Part shown: in pieces, positions 16,901-25,871 of the stretch
Layout: every line of letters starts with the position of its first letter
How positions within the stretch are numbered: position 1 is the first letter of the stretch
NCBI GenBank assembly: GCA_964501365.1
Contig: CAZCST010000032.1
Location: forward strand, 90,563 to 154,562
Direction: 5' to 3'
Origin: CAZAMB01 sp964501365
GTDB lineage: Bacteria > Planctomycetota > Phycisphaerae > UBA1845
Length of the DNA: 64,000 nt
Notes under the pieces: generated by a model
The model's database searches: none
Told to the model about the DNA's origin: nothing
The model's input: the letters and a program-made list of their open reading frames with translations, nothing else
Translations under genes and position numbers: made by a program

Positions 16901-19888
16901 ATCGGTGACGGTGACGTTGCCCGTCGTGTCAACCTTCACGCACTTCTTACGGCACGTTTCAGTAGGTGCACCCGGAATCGCCGGACATTGCACCGGATTA
17001 CAATCCGTGCCCGCGGCATTGGGTTCACAAATGGTCGGAATGGTCACGCAATCGCAGCAGATTTTGTTCGTGCCATCCGCCTGCGGAACGTTCGTCTGCA
17101 CGCAATTCGTACCGGCCGGGCAATCCCCTTCGCACTTCACCGGCGGCGTGGTCTGCATGCGGATCGTGCCCGTCGTGCTGCCCGACATGCCACCGAGATG
17201 GCCGCCCGGCTTTCCGACAAAGTCAATTCGGTAGGTAATGTCGAAGAAGCTATCAACCGCCCAGCTACCACCCGGCAACTGCGTCAACGTGGTATGGCCG
17301 GGGCTTGGCAGGCCAAAGTCGTTGCCCGCGACAACCCGCAACAGGTCAAAATCCGGATCGCCGCTGCCCGGATTCGTAATCTGTCCGAACAAACGGAACA
17401 TCTCGGTGTCAAACGATTGCACCGGATCGCCTGGCGTCCTGGGTTGAACGTGTGTCTCAAAATCAACTTGCGGCAACGTGACGGGGCGACTCCAACCGCT
17501 TAGCGTACCCGGACATCCGCCTGGACCCGTGGAAACGCACTGCAGTTGGAACTGCATCATCGAACTCGCACATTCTTGCTGACCGGAGGCCGGAGTGCCT
17601 TGTTCGCATTCCACGCCCGGCGGGAACGAGCAGACGTTGTTCTGCTCCTTGCAGAAAATCTGACTGTGAATCGGGGCAAGGTGAATCTCCGTGTTTGGCG
17701 GAAGCCCCGCGATGATCATGTGTACATCATTCGGACTCAGGTAATCGCAGCCCGAAGGCGGCAAATCCACTGTGCCACCATCATTGGGAACGATGCAGCC
17801 ATTGCCACCGCCGGCAACACCACCATCGACTCCTCGCGGAACCGGGCCCTGATGAACTTCAACGTGACAGTTGGTGGCGGGCTCGCATTCGCAATCGGTC
17901 ACTTCGATATTTCCCGCTGCGTCAATCTTCACGCACTTCTTCTGGCAATGGTCCGTCGGCGGGACCGGGCCCGGACAATTGACCTGCTCGCAGTCGGAAG
18001 CATCTGCATTGGGCACGCAACCCGGAGTTCCGACGCAGTCACAGCGGATCGGATTGCCAAAGTGACCGTCACCCAGCAGGGTGCATGTATCCACGCCGTT
18101 GGAGCATCCACCTTCACAATGATATCCAGCAGTGTCTTTCACCAGATGGCAAATATTGGGATCCTGACACTCGCATTCCAGCACGCCGCAACTGCCTTGC
18201 TGGTTAATGTTGCAGCCCGCTGTCTTGGGCAGGCACTGCTCGTTCGGTGTGGTCGGCGGCGGACACGTTGACGAACAACCCGAGGCCGTCGTCGGGTCGC
18301 GTGTGCATGCCGGATCACATGCGTCATCCACACCATTGGCGTTGTTGTCTCCCAGACACGCCGGCACTGGAGTACCGCCAAGCGACTGACATTGCTGTAC
18401 CGAAACGTTGGGCGTGCAGCCATTTCCCGTCGGCAGCGGTACGCAGCACGCCGGATACGTGAAGTGGTTGGCCTGCACGAGATTCGCTACGACTGTTCCG
18501 CCAGTCGGAGAACTGTAAAGCGGCGTGCAGCCACCGAGGTGGTAGTAGTTGTCCTGGGGCGGCTTGCAACTGATCGTCTGCGCCACCTGAATCGGAACAT
18601 GGTTGTAAGCGTACAGGCCGGGGCTGTATTCGATCTCGAAGAACACATCGAAGAAGCTGTCGGCCAGATTCGGATTGCTTGGCTGCTCTGCAATCACTCC
18701 TCGGCTTGGTTGCAGCGGCTGAACGCTTCCTGACAGCGTTCCAGCCTTCAGGTTTACGCCGCCGCCCGTCAGGCTCATGGCCATGATCTGCGTGTTGATG
18801 ACATCGAGGTGGCCGTCAATGGGACGAGTTCCCGGATAAAAAGTTGCATCGTCAACTGGACCCTGTTCACGGATGGTCACAGGACCGCCTGCAACAACAT
18901 TCGTGTCGGCAATGCAGTCGAGATTGGTGTCGATGCCGAGAACTGCACCGGAGGGGAGGGTCTCTTGATTCTGCCCACCTGGCGGACAAGCTGGATTGTC
19001 AATCCAGTGTGGACCCGGGCCGCAGAATTCACATGGTCCGACAAAGCATGAGTCGTCAATGCCGTCGCCATTCGTATCCCCGGCACATTGCGTTCCTGCA
19101 GGAAGCGGCGTACCGCCCTGGCCCGTGCAAGTTGCTGCAGTCGAGGTGTTGACGCAAAGCCCAAGTGGCAAACAGCAGGGAACACCGCCAACTGGTCCAC
19201 CCGTCTGCATTCTGATCGTGCCCGTGGTGCTTCCGGACATGCCGCCAAGCGGCCCGCCAGGATGCCCGACGAAGTCAATTCGGTATGTAATGTCGAAAAA
19301 GCTGTCTACGTTCCAGTTACTGCCCGGAGGACCAAGTCGCGTCAACGTCGTATGCCCGGGGCTTGGCATGCCGAAGGACGTTCCGGCCGTAATCCGCAAC
19401 AGATCAAAATCCGGATCGCCAGGGGGCAGTTGCCCCTGCATCCCAAACATATCGTTGTCGAAATCCTGCGGAGATACACCCAGCGTCCGTGGGCCAGTGT
19501 GGGCCTGGCATTGGATCTGCATGGAGAGAACTCGATTGTAGGTGCAAAGGGGGTTGCTCGGCCCCGTGCACTGGCCATGCAGATTCATGGACAGAATCGA
19601 ATTGAAATTTTCAACATGGCCCCCCAGGCTTCCGCCCGGCGTCGTGGTTACGTTGAAGAACTTGTTATGGTTCGCGTCGACCTGAATGGTCGTTCCCGGA
19701 GGCAGGCCATTGATCATTTCGTGCAGGTCTGTCGGGCTGACGTAGCCGCAACCGGCCGGCGGCAATATGACAGTGCCTGCGGTCTCAGGAACGGTGCAAG
19801 GTTGCGCAAGCACCGTTGAAGTCGCAAGGACTCCGACCAAGCCGAAAATCGTTCCGAATCCGGCGCGAAAGATTCCGTTGGTGCTCAT
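13970..19888 (-). CDS. Giant exported modular repeat protein
   Basis: About 1,972 residues from the ATG at 19888, which has GGGGAG seven bases upstream. A second well-placed site precedes the in-frame ATG at 19936, and the frame is open to 20023. A signal peptide (GTIFGLVGVLATSTVLAQ) is followed by four copies of a ~200-residue module with shared motifs SPxDxHxxIxGLP, DPDFDLLRITAG, PSPGHTTLT and SFFDITYRIDFVG, ending GGMSGSTTGTIRM. One divergent module lies between copies 1 and 2. Cys-rich linkers (CCLPxGxC, KKCVKxDxxGNxxVTDCxC) separate modules. The C-terminal ~70 residues (DVSSLVNKFKS...VDAFKGKPYP) resemble a dockerin-like module common in planctomycetes. It carries no sorting tail. Function unknown; likely a surface or matrix protein. 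Confidence 0.9.
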   Translation of the reverse strand: MSTNGIFRAGFGTIFGLVGVLATSTVLAQPCTVPETAGTVILPPAGCGYVSPTDLHEMINGLPPGTTIQVDANHNKFFNVTTTPGGSLGGHVENFNSILSMNLHGQCTGPSNPLCTYNRVLSMQIQCQAHTGPRTLGVSPQDFDNDMFGMQGQLPPGDPDFDLLRITAGTSFGMPSPGHTTLTRLGPPGSNWNVDSFFDITYRIDFVGHPGGPLGGMSGSTTGTIRMQTGGPVGGVPCCLPLGLCVNTSTAATCTGQGGTPLPAGTQCAGDTNGDGIDDSCFVGPCEFCGPGPHWIDNPACPPGGQNQETLPSGAVLGIDTNLDCIADTNVVAGGPVTIREQGPVDDATFYPGTRPIDGHLDVINTQIMAMSLTGGGVNLKAGTLSGSVQPLQPSRGVIAEQPSNPNLADSFFDVFFEIEYSPGLYAYNHVPIQVAQTISCKPPQDNYYHLGGCTPLYSSPTGGTVVANLVQANHFTYPACCVPLPTGNGCTPNVSVQQCQSLGGTPVPACLGDNNANGVDDACDPACTRDPTTASGCSSTCPPPTTPNEQCLPKTAGCNINQQGSCGVLECECQDPNICHLVKDTAGYHCEGGCSNGVDTCTLLGDGHFGNPIRCDCVGTPGCVPNADASDCEQVNCPGPVPPTDHCQKKCVKIDAAGNIEVTDCECEPATNCHVEVHQGPVPRGVDGGVAGGGNGCIVPNDGGTVDLPPSGCDYLSPNDVHMIIAGLPPNTEIHLAPIHSQIFCKEQNNVCSFPPGVECEQGTPASGQQECASSMMQFQLQCVSTGPGGCPGTLSGWSRPVTLPQVDFETHVQPRTPGDPVQSFDTEMFRLFGQITNPGSGDPDFDLLRVVAGNDFGLPSPGHTTLTQLPGGSWAVDSFFDITYRIDFVGKPGGHLGGMSGSTTGTIRMQTTPPVKCEGDCPAGTNCVQTNVPQADGTNKICCDCVTIPTICEPNAAGTDCNPVQCPAIPGAPTETCRKKCVKVDTTGNVTVTDCDCQPDTDCHMELLGISGRGTEPADGGVAGGPNPCIEPDAGGTVVLPPPGLDCPYVSPDDFHEIIAGLPAGTTVQVGIEHGRFVNIVNQPGGNLGGEKETFGSSLTMTMNGQCTGPINPICTYSRNVQMQVNCETHIGPRTPGDPVQSMDNDMFMLQGQLPPGDPDFDLLRITAGTGFGMPSPGHTTLTQLPGGTNWAVDSFFDITYRIDFIGHSPGPFGGMSGSTTGTIRMQTPGAFKCRGQCPTGTNCIQTNTPQPDGTNKVCCECVNNDPTGACCTTGAVGNLCVNTTQSQCQGTFIPGVTCSGIMVACCLPSGACAQMDEVCCTAAGGSSIVGGTCSAPQGCCFQSGTCQNLDPVCCQAQGGTPLGAGNNCLGDLDGNGHDDACERCVPTADGTGCTNPICNSPVPEQCQKRCAKFNPATGQITVTECDCRGTSECHLVYPGSGAARDGGEEDVGAVAGGPNGCIVPDDGGTVDLPPAGCDYLSPSQVHMIIDGLPPNTEIHLAPIHSQIFCHEQNNVCSFPPGIECEQSGGDLGGQKECASSTMQFQLQCVSTGAGGCPGTLAGFNRTVVLPDVGFETHVGPRTPGQPSQSFDTEMFRLFGQIVNPGSGDPDFDLLRITAGNDFGLPSPGHTTLTRLGPPGSSWAVDSFFDITYRIDFVGRPGGHLGGMSGSTTGTIRMATTPPFKCVGGCGPRRSCTPLGHSNVDGTLSVCCDCRPRIPNGDPTAVNKSRFVSFSLAPAAVAGGAETNAIRVKLVSLHHVNPPYQGGPSVPFTAFEGQVRYVGPPAVFLESVSTGIRFVASQLQCAPYYRDWSSFSSCSLTPTICTTNADCPMGGTCSVALDTLLHVTGSAITPSSTFEVQVLGSICAGVEENCDDVSDPLEMKTTRWGDVETPFNPPSTTTQPDLQDVSSLVNKFKSAPGAPIKARSLLAGDDTFGTINMTNDLSFIHIAACVDAFKGKPYPHDIATCP
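14825..19803 (-). repeat. Four-copy intragenic module array (A, C, D, E)
   Basis: Approximate copies: A 19190-19803, C 17135-17802, D 16183-16806, E 14825-15503. A and D are one subtype (starting CTVPETAGT or CIEPDAGGT, no internal Cys-rich loop). C and E are a second subtype with a long insert (SQIFCxEQNNVCSFPPG). The alternation suggests duplication of larger blocks. Confidence 0.85.
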
Positions 19889-20277
19889 CTGCTTGCTCCC
19901 CGAAAAGTTATCCGTTCGTTGACACAGGCCCTTCATGGCATGACCCTCCCCAAAAACAACCCCGTTCTTCTTCAGCCGTGAATTCATTCCAACTTTCCTC
20001 AATGCTGCGAAAGTGTCACTCACTTGTCACAAATTCGCGCGCAAAAAAAACCGAATTGCAATTCTCGACGCTCGCCTTCAATTTCGCTACCAAAGTAACT
20101 GGTAGACGCTTAATATCTGTGACCTGAAAGTGCGCGCAATGAACCGCGCAAACCCGATAACCAGTTAGGGTAGCCAAATCTTAATGGAATTGCAACAAAA
20201 AAATACCGACTTGGGGATTGCGCTGGGCGACGAGGGTTAGTCCCGTAAGATTAACAAAGTGGCATCCGCGGTGTGGA
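19889..20277. other. Intergenic region upstream of the giant modular gene
   Basis: AT-richer than its surroundings, with several A or T runs, and holds the presumed promoter of the modular gene on the minus strand. I see no convincing sigma-70 pair and no gene apart from the alternative in-frame start at 19936. Confidence 0.5.
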
Positions 20278-21639
20278 CTACTTTACCGCTCCTACTGAAA
20301 CCAAGTACCCTCGCGTCCGAAAATAAAGAGTCCCTTTTGAAATCGCGGGGGTTGCCATACTGATGTCCCCGAGCGGGTTTTTTGACAGTAGCTCGTATTT
20401 TTCGCCAGCCTTTACCACGTAAACATCGCCTTCTTCGCTTGTGAAATAGATCTTTCCGTCCCCGGCCACCGGTGATGCGGTAAATCCAACACCATCCTCA
20501 AGCCTTTCTCGATATTTCTTCGCCCCGGTCTTGGCGTCGTAGCATGCCAGAATTCCTGAATCGCGACAGGCATAGAGCAGCCCCTGATACGCCAGCGGCG
20601 TCTGCATGTAATTCCCGGTCCGCATGTGTGCCCACGCGATATGCGAATTTGAAGTGTCGTCGCCACTCAGCGAAATGTCACCCTCAGCCGTTGGTTTGAT
20701 TGCGTAAATCGGGGCCGCCGCACCGTGAGCGTTGGTTATGTAGATGAGATCGTTGGCGATGATTGGCGTCGGAACCGGGATGTCCCCCCCGCCCTTCATC
20801 CACCAAAGCTCCTTACCGCTGGTCAGGTCATAGCTGGCAATCCGCTTGTAACCGTTGACGATCATTTGCGAGCGACCCGGGGCAACATGCACGGTCGGCG
20901 TGCTCCAGGTCGGCACTTCGTCACGGGCAGTCTTCCATGCGACGCTGCCATCCTTCAGGTTCAAGGCGGCGACAAATGAGTCCTTTTGAACATCGCACTC
21001 CAACAGCACCTTGTCACCATGAATAACCGGCGAACTGGCAAACCCCCACTGTGCGGCCGGAACTTCGTAATAACCTGCATCGAGAACCCCGAGGTCTTGC
21101 TTCCAGATCAAGTCGCCCGTCATGCTGTAACAGTACAAGCCTTCTGACCCAAAAAACGCCACCACGTACTTTCCGTCCGTCGCCGGCGAACAGTTGGCGT
21201 GCGACCCCTTCATATGCCGTTTGATTTTGGGAACTCCCTTGTACGCCTCCTTGTCCCAAAGAATCTTTCCAGTGTTTCTGTCCAGACACAGCACTCGGAA
21301 ACTCTGCGGCGTGTCATCCGAAACGGGAGTGATATCGCCGTACAGACCGACTTTGAGCGAAGCCTGCTTGTCGCCTTCTGAAACTGCCGTGGTCAGGAAA
21401 ATCTGGTCGCCCCAGACAACAGGAGACGAAAACCCAAGACCCGGTGTCGCCGTCTTCCAAAGGATGCCTTCGTTCTTCGTAACATCCCACTTGGTTGCCA
21501 GAGTAGCCCCCTCGGCCACGCCAGAGGCGTTGGGCCCGCGAAACTGAGGCCAGTTCCCACTGGTCTGCTCATCCGCTTTCGCGTGAACAACCACAAGAAC
21601 GGAGAGCAAAACAGTCGCGAAAATTCCCGCAGTACGCAT
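20278..21639 (-). CDS. Exported PQQ-type beta-propeller protein
   Basis: A 453-residue protein with a signal peptide (MRTAGIFATVLLSVLVVVHAKA) and about seven propeller blades marked by repeated G-K-x-L-W, SPVVxGDxI and DxxTGKxLW patterns: WPQFRGPNASGV, LDRNTGKILWDKEA, LKDGSVAWKTA, LTSGKELWWMKGG and DAKTGAKKYRERL. The WPQFRGPNASG opening is typical of planctomycete PQQ-like WD repeat proteins. These are usually scaffolds or polysaccharide-associated proteins and not true quinoproteins, and I see no catalytic Asp/Glu pair of PQQ dehydrogenases. It ends 390 bp upstream of the modular gene's start, so the two may share regulation, but the long gap argues against one transcript. Confidence 0.85.
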   Translation of the reverse strand: MRTAGIFATVLLSVLVVVHAKADEQTSGNWPQFRGPNASGVAEGATLATKWDVTKNEGILWKTATPGLGFSSPVVWGDQIFLTTAVSEGDKQASLKVGLYGDITPVSDDTPQSFRVLCLDRNTGKILWDKEAYKGVPKIKRHMKGSHANCSPATDGKYVVAFFGSEGLYCYSMTGDLIWKQDLGVLDAGYYEVPAAQWGFASSPVIHGDKVLLECDVQKDSFVAALNLKDGSVAWKTARDEVPTWSTPTVHVAPGRSQMIVNGYKRIASYDLTSGKELWWMKGGGDIPVPTPIIANDLIYITNAHGAAAPIYAIKPTAEGDISLSGDDTSNSHIAWAHMRTGNYMQTPLAYQGLLYACRDSGILACYDAKTGAKKYRERLEDGVGFTASPVAGDGKIYFTSEEGDVYVVKAGEKYELLSKNPLGDISMATPAISKGTLYFRTRGYLVSVGAVK

Positions 21640-21804
21640 TCATCACCTCAGCAGCTTGATCACCCTGGAATCCAAACCATGGACCGCATCATAACACTTT
21701 GCGTGTATTTGAGCGTCATAATTTGTAAGTTATCGGCCACCAATTTCCAAAACCCTGCCCATCCGCCGCCACGATGTAGTACTCTTAAGGGAGAGGAGTT
21801 GCAC

Positions 21805-21918
21805 ATGTTCTCCACTGTTCACAAACCGCACTTCGACGCCCATCACCCGCTATGGTTGTGGTTGACGGCGCTGGCGGCCTTCCTGCTTGCCTTGCTTTGG
21901 ACCCGGCCAATTCATTAG
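21805..21918 (+). CDS. 37-residue single-pass membrane peptide
   Basis: An ATG preceded by GGAGAGGAG at ideal distance opens a 37-codon frame. It encodes a polar, His-rich N-terminus (HKPHFDAHH) and then one membrane helix (LWLWLTALAAFLLALLW), ending TRPIH and a stop. The strong ribosome-binding site and clean membrane topology support a real small protein, perhaps a subunit or regulator of a membrane complex. No homologue is recognised. It is divergent from the propeller gene and 159 bp before the dehydrogenase. Confidence 0.6.
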   Translation: MFSTVHKPHFDAHHPLWLWLTALAAFLLALLWTRPIH

Positions 21919-22077
21919 CCTGGCACGGGCGGGGCAGCGTTGCGGCGATCGCACGGTCGTGCAATTTCTGCGAGGCCGCGCATCCGACTCACGCAATGGC
22001 GCAGTATTCCAGGCTGAACCAGTCCTCCAGGTAGCCCGTCGTTGACACTGGCTTCCTCGCGGACATGATCCTTACGC

Positions 22078-23082
22078 ATGGCCCCCCCGACACGACACAC
22101 CATTTTCGCCGAACCATTTTCCAGCAATGCGATCGCTCGGATGAGCAGCGTCGGCCCTGTGACGCAGCTTGATGCATGCGATGAACAGACATTGATGGCT
22201 GCCGTCCAGTCGTGCGACGCACTTCTCGTACGCACGTCTTCTCAGGTAACCCGCCGCGTCATCGAGTCAGCTCCCCACCTCAAGGTCATCGGCCGCGGAG
22301 GCGTTGGGTTGGACAACATTGACCTTGTGGCTGCACGCGAAAAACGAGTGCGAGTTGTCTACACCCCCACCGCCGCGACCGACGCCGTGGCTGACCTAAC
22401 CTTTGCCTTCATCCTGGGTCTGATCTGGAACTTGAAGGGCAATGATGCCGCAGTGCGCTCAGGTCAGTTTCTCGAAGGTCGCAGCGCTGCGGCTCCGAGG
22501 GAACTGTCCGGCATGACACTCGGAATCATCGGCATGGGCCGAATCGGAAGGGCTGTCGCCCGCAGGGCAGTACACGGATTTGGAATGAACGTAATATACA
22601 ATGACATCTTGAACCCCCAACCCGCACTCGATTTTCCTGCGACGCCCGTAAGCAAAAACGAACTTTATGTGGCGTCAGATATTGTGAGTCTTCACGTTCC
22701 GCTGACCAGCGAAACAAAAGAACTGATCGATTCGAAAGCGCTTGCGACGTTTAGATCCGGCGCATTGCTTATCAACGCTTCTCGCGGCGCCGTCGTGAAT
22801 CTCGCTGACCTGAATGCGGCACTTTGCAGTGGTCATTTGGGAGGAGCGGGATTGGACGTGTTTGATCCCGAACCGCCGCCGACACCCCACGCCATCATGC
22901 GTGCTCCCAACACAGTTTTCACTCCGCACATCGGCGCGAAAACTGCGCTGGCTCAATCAAGAATGAACTCTGTGGTGGACGATGTGATACGTGTTCTGGA
23001 GGGCAAGCCGCCGCTCCATGAAAACTCTTCATGGAATGACCTGGATATCATGGCCGCCGGGCTGGCCAGGCCACTAGAATGA
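22078..23082 (+). CDS. D-isomer 2-hydroxyacid dehydrogenase
   Basis: A 334-residue NAD-dependent oxidoreductase of the SerA/CtBP superfamily. The Rossmann motif is GMGRIG (152-157), with an acidic residue after the next strand (Asp176) favouring NAD. The catalytic triad is Arg236 (NASRGAVV), Glu265 (DPEPPP) and His284 (TPHIGAKT). The length fits a short-form dehydrogenase without ACT domains, so phosphoglycerate, glyoxylate or hydroxypyruvate are all possible substrates. The neighbours (a membrane peptide and a hydrolase) give no pathway clue. Confidence 0.92.
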   Translation: MAPPTRHTIFAEPFSSNAIARMSSVGPVTQLDACDEQTLMAAVQSCDALLVRTSSQVTRRVIESAPHLKVIGRGGVGLDNIDLVAAREKRVRVVYTPTAATDAVADLTFAFILGLIWNLKGNDAAVRSGQFLEGRSAAAPRELSGMTLGIIGMGRIGRAVARRAVHGFGMNVIYNDILNPQPALDFPATPVSKNELYVASDIVSLHVPLTSETKELIDSKALATFRSGALLINASRGAVVNLADLNAALCSGHLGGAGLDVFDPEPPPTPHAIMRAPNTVFTPHIGAKTALAQSRMNSVVDDVIRVLEGKPPLHENSSWNDLDIMAAGLARPLE

Positions 23083-23240
23083 GGCGGGGATAAAGAATTG
23101 CTGGAGCCGCGTCCGATCGGTAAAACATCGGCGATGGGGCGCGTGGAACGCCAACGCGGTCTTGTAAGGATTACCGAAGGATGAGGTGCAGATTCGGCGG
23201 GGAATGACGGCGCAAATCATTCCTCCTCCGAATTGCATCC

Positions 23241-24374
23241 ATGAAAATGCCTGATTTCGCATCCATTCCCTATCTTCGCTGGTTGATCGCAGCGATGGCG
23301 GGTATCGCTCTTGCCGTCTGGTGCGCCGCCATCCTTCGCCGATATGTCCGCATAATTATCCAGGTCATGGAAAACCAGGCCTGGATGCCTGAAAACACCA
23401 ATGGCAATGGCGACACAGGTCTTTGGCTCGGCGAAGAAATTCATTTCCACGCCGACGACGGCCACCCATTGTGCGGCGTCCTCATGCGCGGCGCCCGCAG
23501 CAGACAGACGCAGCCCAGGGAGCGCGGCGTTGTCATTTTTGCACACGAATTCGGAAGCGACCGTTCCAGCGCGGCTCGATACTGCCTGCCACTGATTAAA
23601 CAGGGCTTCGACGTTTTCGCCTTTGACTTCCGTGGACACGGCGCCTCCCCCGCCCAGCAGGGCTATCACCCACGACAATGGCCCAGCGACCGCGAAACCG
23701 CCGACTTGACCGGGGCCATTCGATTCGTGCAACAACAACTGGACGCACAGAATCGACCTCGTCGAATCGCCCTCTTCGGGCTTTCCCGCGGCGCAAGCTC
23801 CGCCATCCTGGCCGCATCAAAATCGAACGATATCTGCGCAGTCATTTCCGACGGAGCCTATAGCAGCGACACGGCCACCGAATACTTCATGAAACGCTTC
23901 GCCACGATCTTCGCCCGGCTCCGCTTCATCGCAAAGTGTCATCCCCCAGTCTTTTGGAAATTGTTGCGCGTGCTGGTCTATCGTGAATACGCGCGAAACT
24001 CGGGTTGCAGCTTTCCGTCTGTTCGCCGGGCGATCATGCGTATGAATCGTATGCCCATGCTGTTCATTCACGGCGAAAAGGACTCCTACATCCCCTTCGC
24101 GCAATGCCAGTCCCTATTCGACCTGGCATACGGACCCAAATCGTTATGGATTGTTCCCGATGCTCGCCATAACCAGTGTGCGAAAACCAACCCCGGGGAA
24201 TACTTCAGGCGCATCGTCAGTTTCCTGGATGAACATCTTTCCGAGGAAATCCAGCCCATACTTGCCCTGCCCGCACGAACGCGTCGCCACGAGGCCCCGG
24301 TGTCGGTCCCGGCGTCCACCCTCGTCCCGTCGCTGGCCGGTTCGCAGCGCGAGCCGTCTGCCACCGCTGTGTAA
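23241..24374 (+). CDS. Membrane-anchored alpha/beta hydrolase
   Basis: 377 residues. An N-terminal anchor (WLIAAMAGIALAVWCAAIL) precedes a serine-hydrolase domain: VIFAHEFGSDRS near the oxyanion region, the nucleophile elbow ALFGLSRGASSAI, and MLFIHGEKDSYIPF holding the Asp, with the His in DARHNQCAK. Related proteins are esterases or ABHD17-like thioesterases, and the substrate is unknown. The last ~30 residues are Pro/Ala/Arg-rich and probably disordered. It precedes the HtrA gene by 90 bp on the same strand. Confidence 0.88.
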   Translation: MKMPDFASIPYLRWLIAAMAGIALAVWCAAILRRYVRIIIQVMENQAWMPENTNGNGDTGLWLGEEIHFHADDGHPLCGVLMRGARSRQTQPRERGVVIFAHEFGSDRSSAARYCLPLIKQGFDVFAFDFRGHGASPAQQGYHPRQWPSDRETADLTGAIRFVQQQLDAQNRPRRIALFGLSRGASSAILAASKSNDICAVISDGAYSSDTATEYFMKRFATIFARLRFIAKCHPPVFWKLLRVLVYREYARNSGCSFPSVRRAIMRMNRMPMLFIHGEKDSYIPFAQCQSLFDLAYGPKSLWIVPDARHNQCAKTNPGEYFRRIVSFLDEHLSEEIQPILALPARTRRHEAPVSVPASTLVPSLAGSQREPSATAV

Positions 24375-24464
24375 CGAAATTCTCTCGTTGCGCTCCACTT
24401 GTTCTCAGCGAATTCAGCCCCGCTAGAATTCCAATGGAACGATGGGTTCCATGTGGGAATAACG

Positions 24465-25796
24465 ATGCAAACGTTACGAACGATGAAGCTTGCGTGTGTG
24501 ACACTGGTTCTTCTTTCTGGATTCGCTCTCGCCGACGACGCCTCCGACCGCCAGAAACGCCGCACCCCGATCGTCGAAGCCTACGAAAAGGCCCGCGATT
24601 CCGTCGTAAACATCATTGGAGTCGGCAATGTCGAGGTTCAGCGCTGGGGAATGAACCCCTTCGGCGAAGTGTTTCCCATGCCCGCGACCCGCAATGAACG
24701 AAGCATCGGCAGCGGCATCATCATTCACGAAGACGGATACATCGTGACCAATGCCCATGTCGTCGCCAGCGGAGCCCAGCTCGGCGCGACACTGCTCGAT
24801 GGAACCGAGCTTGAAGCCCGCGTGATTGGTCGCGATAACGACCGCGATCTCGCCGTCATCAAGATCGACCCCCCTTCCCCGCTGAAATCCATCAAGATGG
24901 GACACAGCGACGATATCATGATCGGAGAGCAGGCGATCGCCGTCGGCAATCCCGTGGGCCTGCACAACTCAGTCACCGTCGGCATCGTCAGCGCCCTGCA
25001 CCGTGAACTCGAAGTCGGAGGCCGCATCGTCTATCCCGATGTCATTCAGACCGACGCCAGCATCAATCCCGGCAATTCCGGCGGCGCGTTGCTCAACATC
25101 CTCGGCGAGCTCATCGGGATCAACACCGCCATCCGCTCTGACGCACAAAACATCGGCTTCGCCATCCCGGTAGATCAGCTGCGCGAGATCCTTCCCAGCG
25201 TGCTCGACTCGGAAAAACTCAACAAGGTTGTTTCGGGACTTCGCATCTACAGTACCGATCCTCCCACGATCTCCGAGGTCCGCGAGAATTCTCCCGCCGC
25301 AACCGCCGGCCTGCACGTCGGCGATGTCATCAGCACCGTAAACGCGAAACGTGTCGATCGTGCCGTGGACTTTCTCGTCACCATGCTCGACCGCAAGGCC
25401 GGCGAGACGGCGCAACTCGGCATCGTTCGCGGCGGCAAGACCGAAGAAGTCCGTCTGGCCCTCGTGGCCGCTCCAAAACCCGACGGCAGAAAACTCGCCA
25501 AAGAGCATCTCGGCCTCACCGTGGACGACGCCAGGGAGGATGTGGCCCGCCGATTCCTGCTGCGAAAGGCCGGCGGCGTCATCGTGATGGGTGTAGAACC
25601 GCGCAGCCCGGCCGACCGGGCGGGCGTCAAGCCCGGCGACATGCTTGTCCTTCTGGGCCCCTATTCGCTGACAGACTGCGATATGCTCGGCCAGTTGCTC
25701 ATCCAGGTCGCCCCCGGCGACGGGTTGCAGGCTCGCCTCCGCCGTATCATCCGCTCCGACCTGTACGAATACGAGGCAGCCTTCTACGCCCGATGA
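24465..25796 (+). CDS. HtrA/Deg-family serine protease with two PDZ domains
   Basis: A 443-residue periplasmic quality-control protease. A signal peptide (LACVTLVLLSGFALADD) is followed by a trypsin-like domain with His98 (VTNAHVV), Asp128 (DRDLAVI) and Ser205 (NPGNSGGAL). PDZ1 is at ~255-340 and PDZ2 at ~355-443, the latter with the carboxylate-binding region GVIVMGVEPRSPADRAG. The frame is open to 24399. The ATG at 24465 gives a complete signal peptide with GGGA upstream. It degrades or holds misfolded exported proteins, fitting an organism with many large secreted proteins. An activity-loss substitution is not seen. Confidence 0.95.
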   Translation: MQTLRTMKLACVTLVLLSGFALADDASDRQKRRTPIVEAYEKARDSVVNIIGVGNVEVQRWGMNPFGEVFPMPATRNERSIGSGIIIHEDGYIVTNAHVVASGAQLGATLLDGTELEARVIGRDNDRDLAVIKIDPPSPLKSIKMGHSDDIMIGEQAIAVGNPVGLHNSVTVGIVSALHRELEVGGRIVYPDVIQTDASINPGNSGGALLNILGELIGINTAIRSDAQNIGFAIPVDQLREILPSVLDSEKLNKVVSGLRIYSTDPPTISEVRENSPAATAGLHVGDVISTVNAKRVDRAVDFLVTMLDRKAGETAQLGIVRGGKTEEVRLALVAAPKPDGRKLAKEHLGLTVDDAREDVARRFLLRKAGGVIVMGVEPRSPADRAGVKPGDMLVLLGPYSLTDCDMLGQLLIQVAPGDGLQARLRRIIRSDLYEYEAAFYAR

Positions 25797-25826
25797 AAAA
25801 CGAGACAACGCGGGCATGACAAAGCC

Positions 25827-25860
25827 TCTTTGCCTTGTTGCCTCGCTGCCTCGTTGCCTT
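25827..25860 (+). repeat. Period-8 tandem tract
   Basis: GCC recurs every eight bases (TTGCCTTG, TTGCCTCG, CTGCCTCG, TTGCCTTA). Similar octamer tracts lie at 48913-48960 and, with a different unit, at 42065-42147. Confidence 0.6.
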
Positions 25861-25871
25861 ATGCTCCCTCC

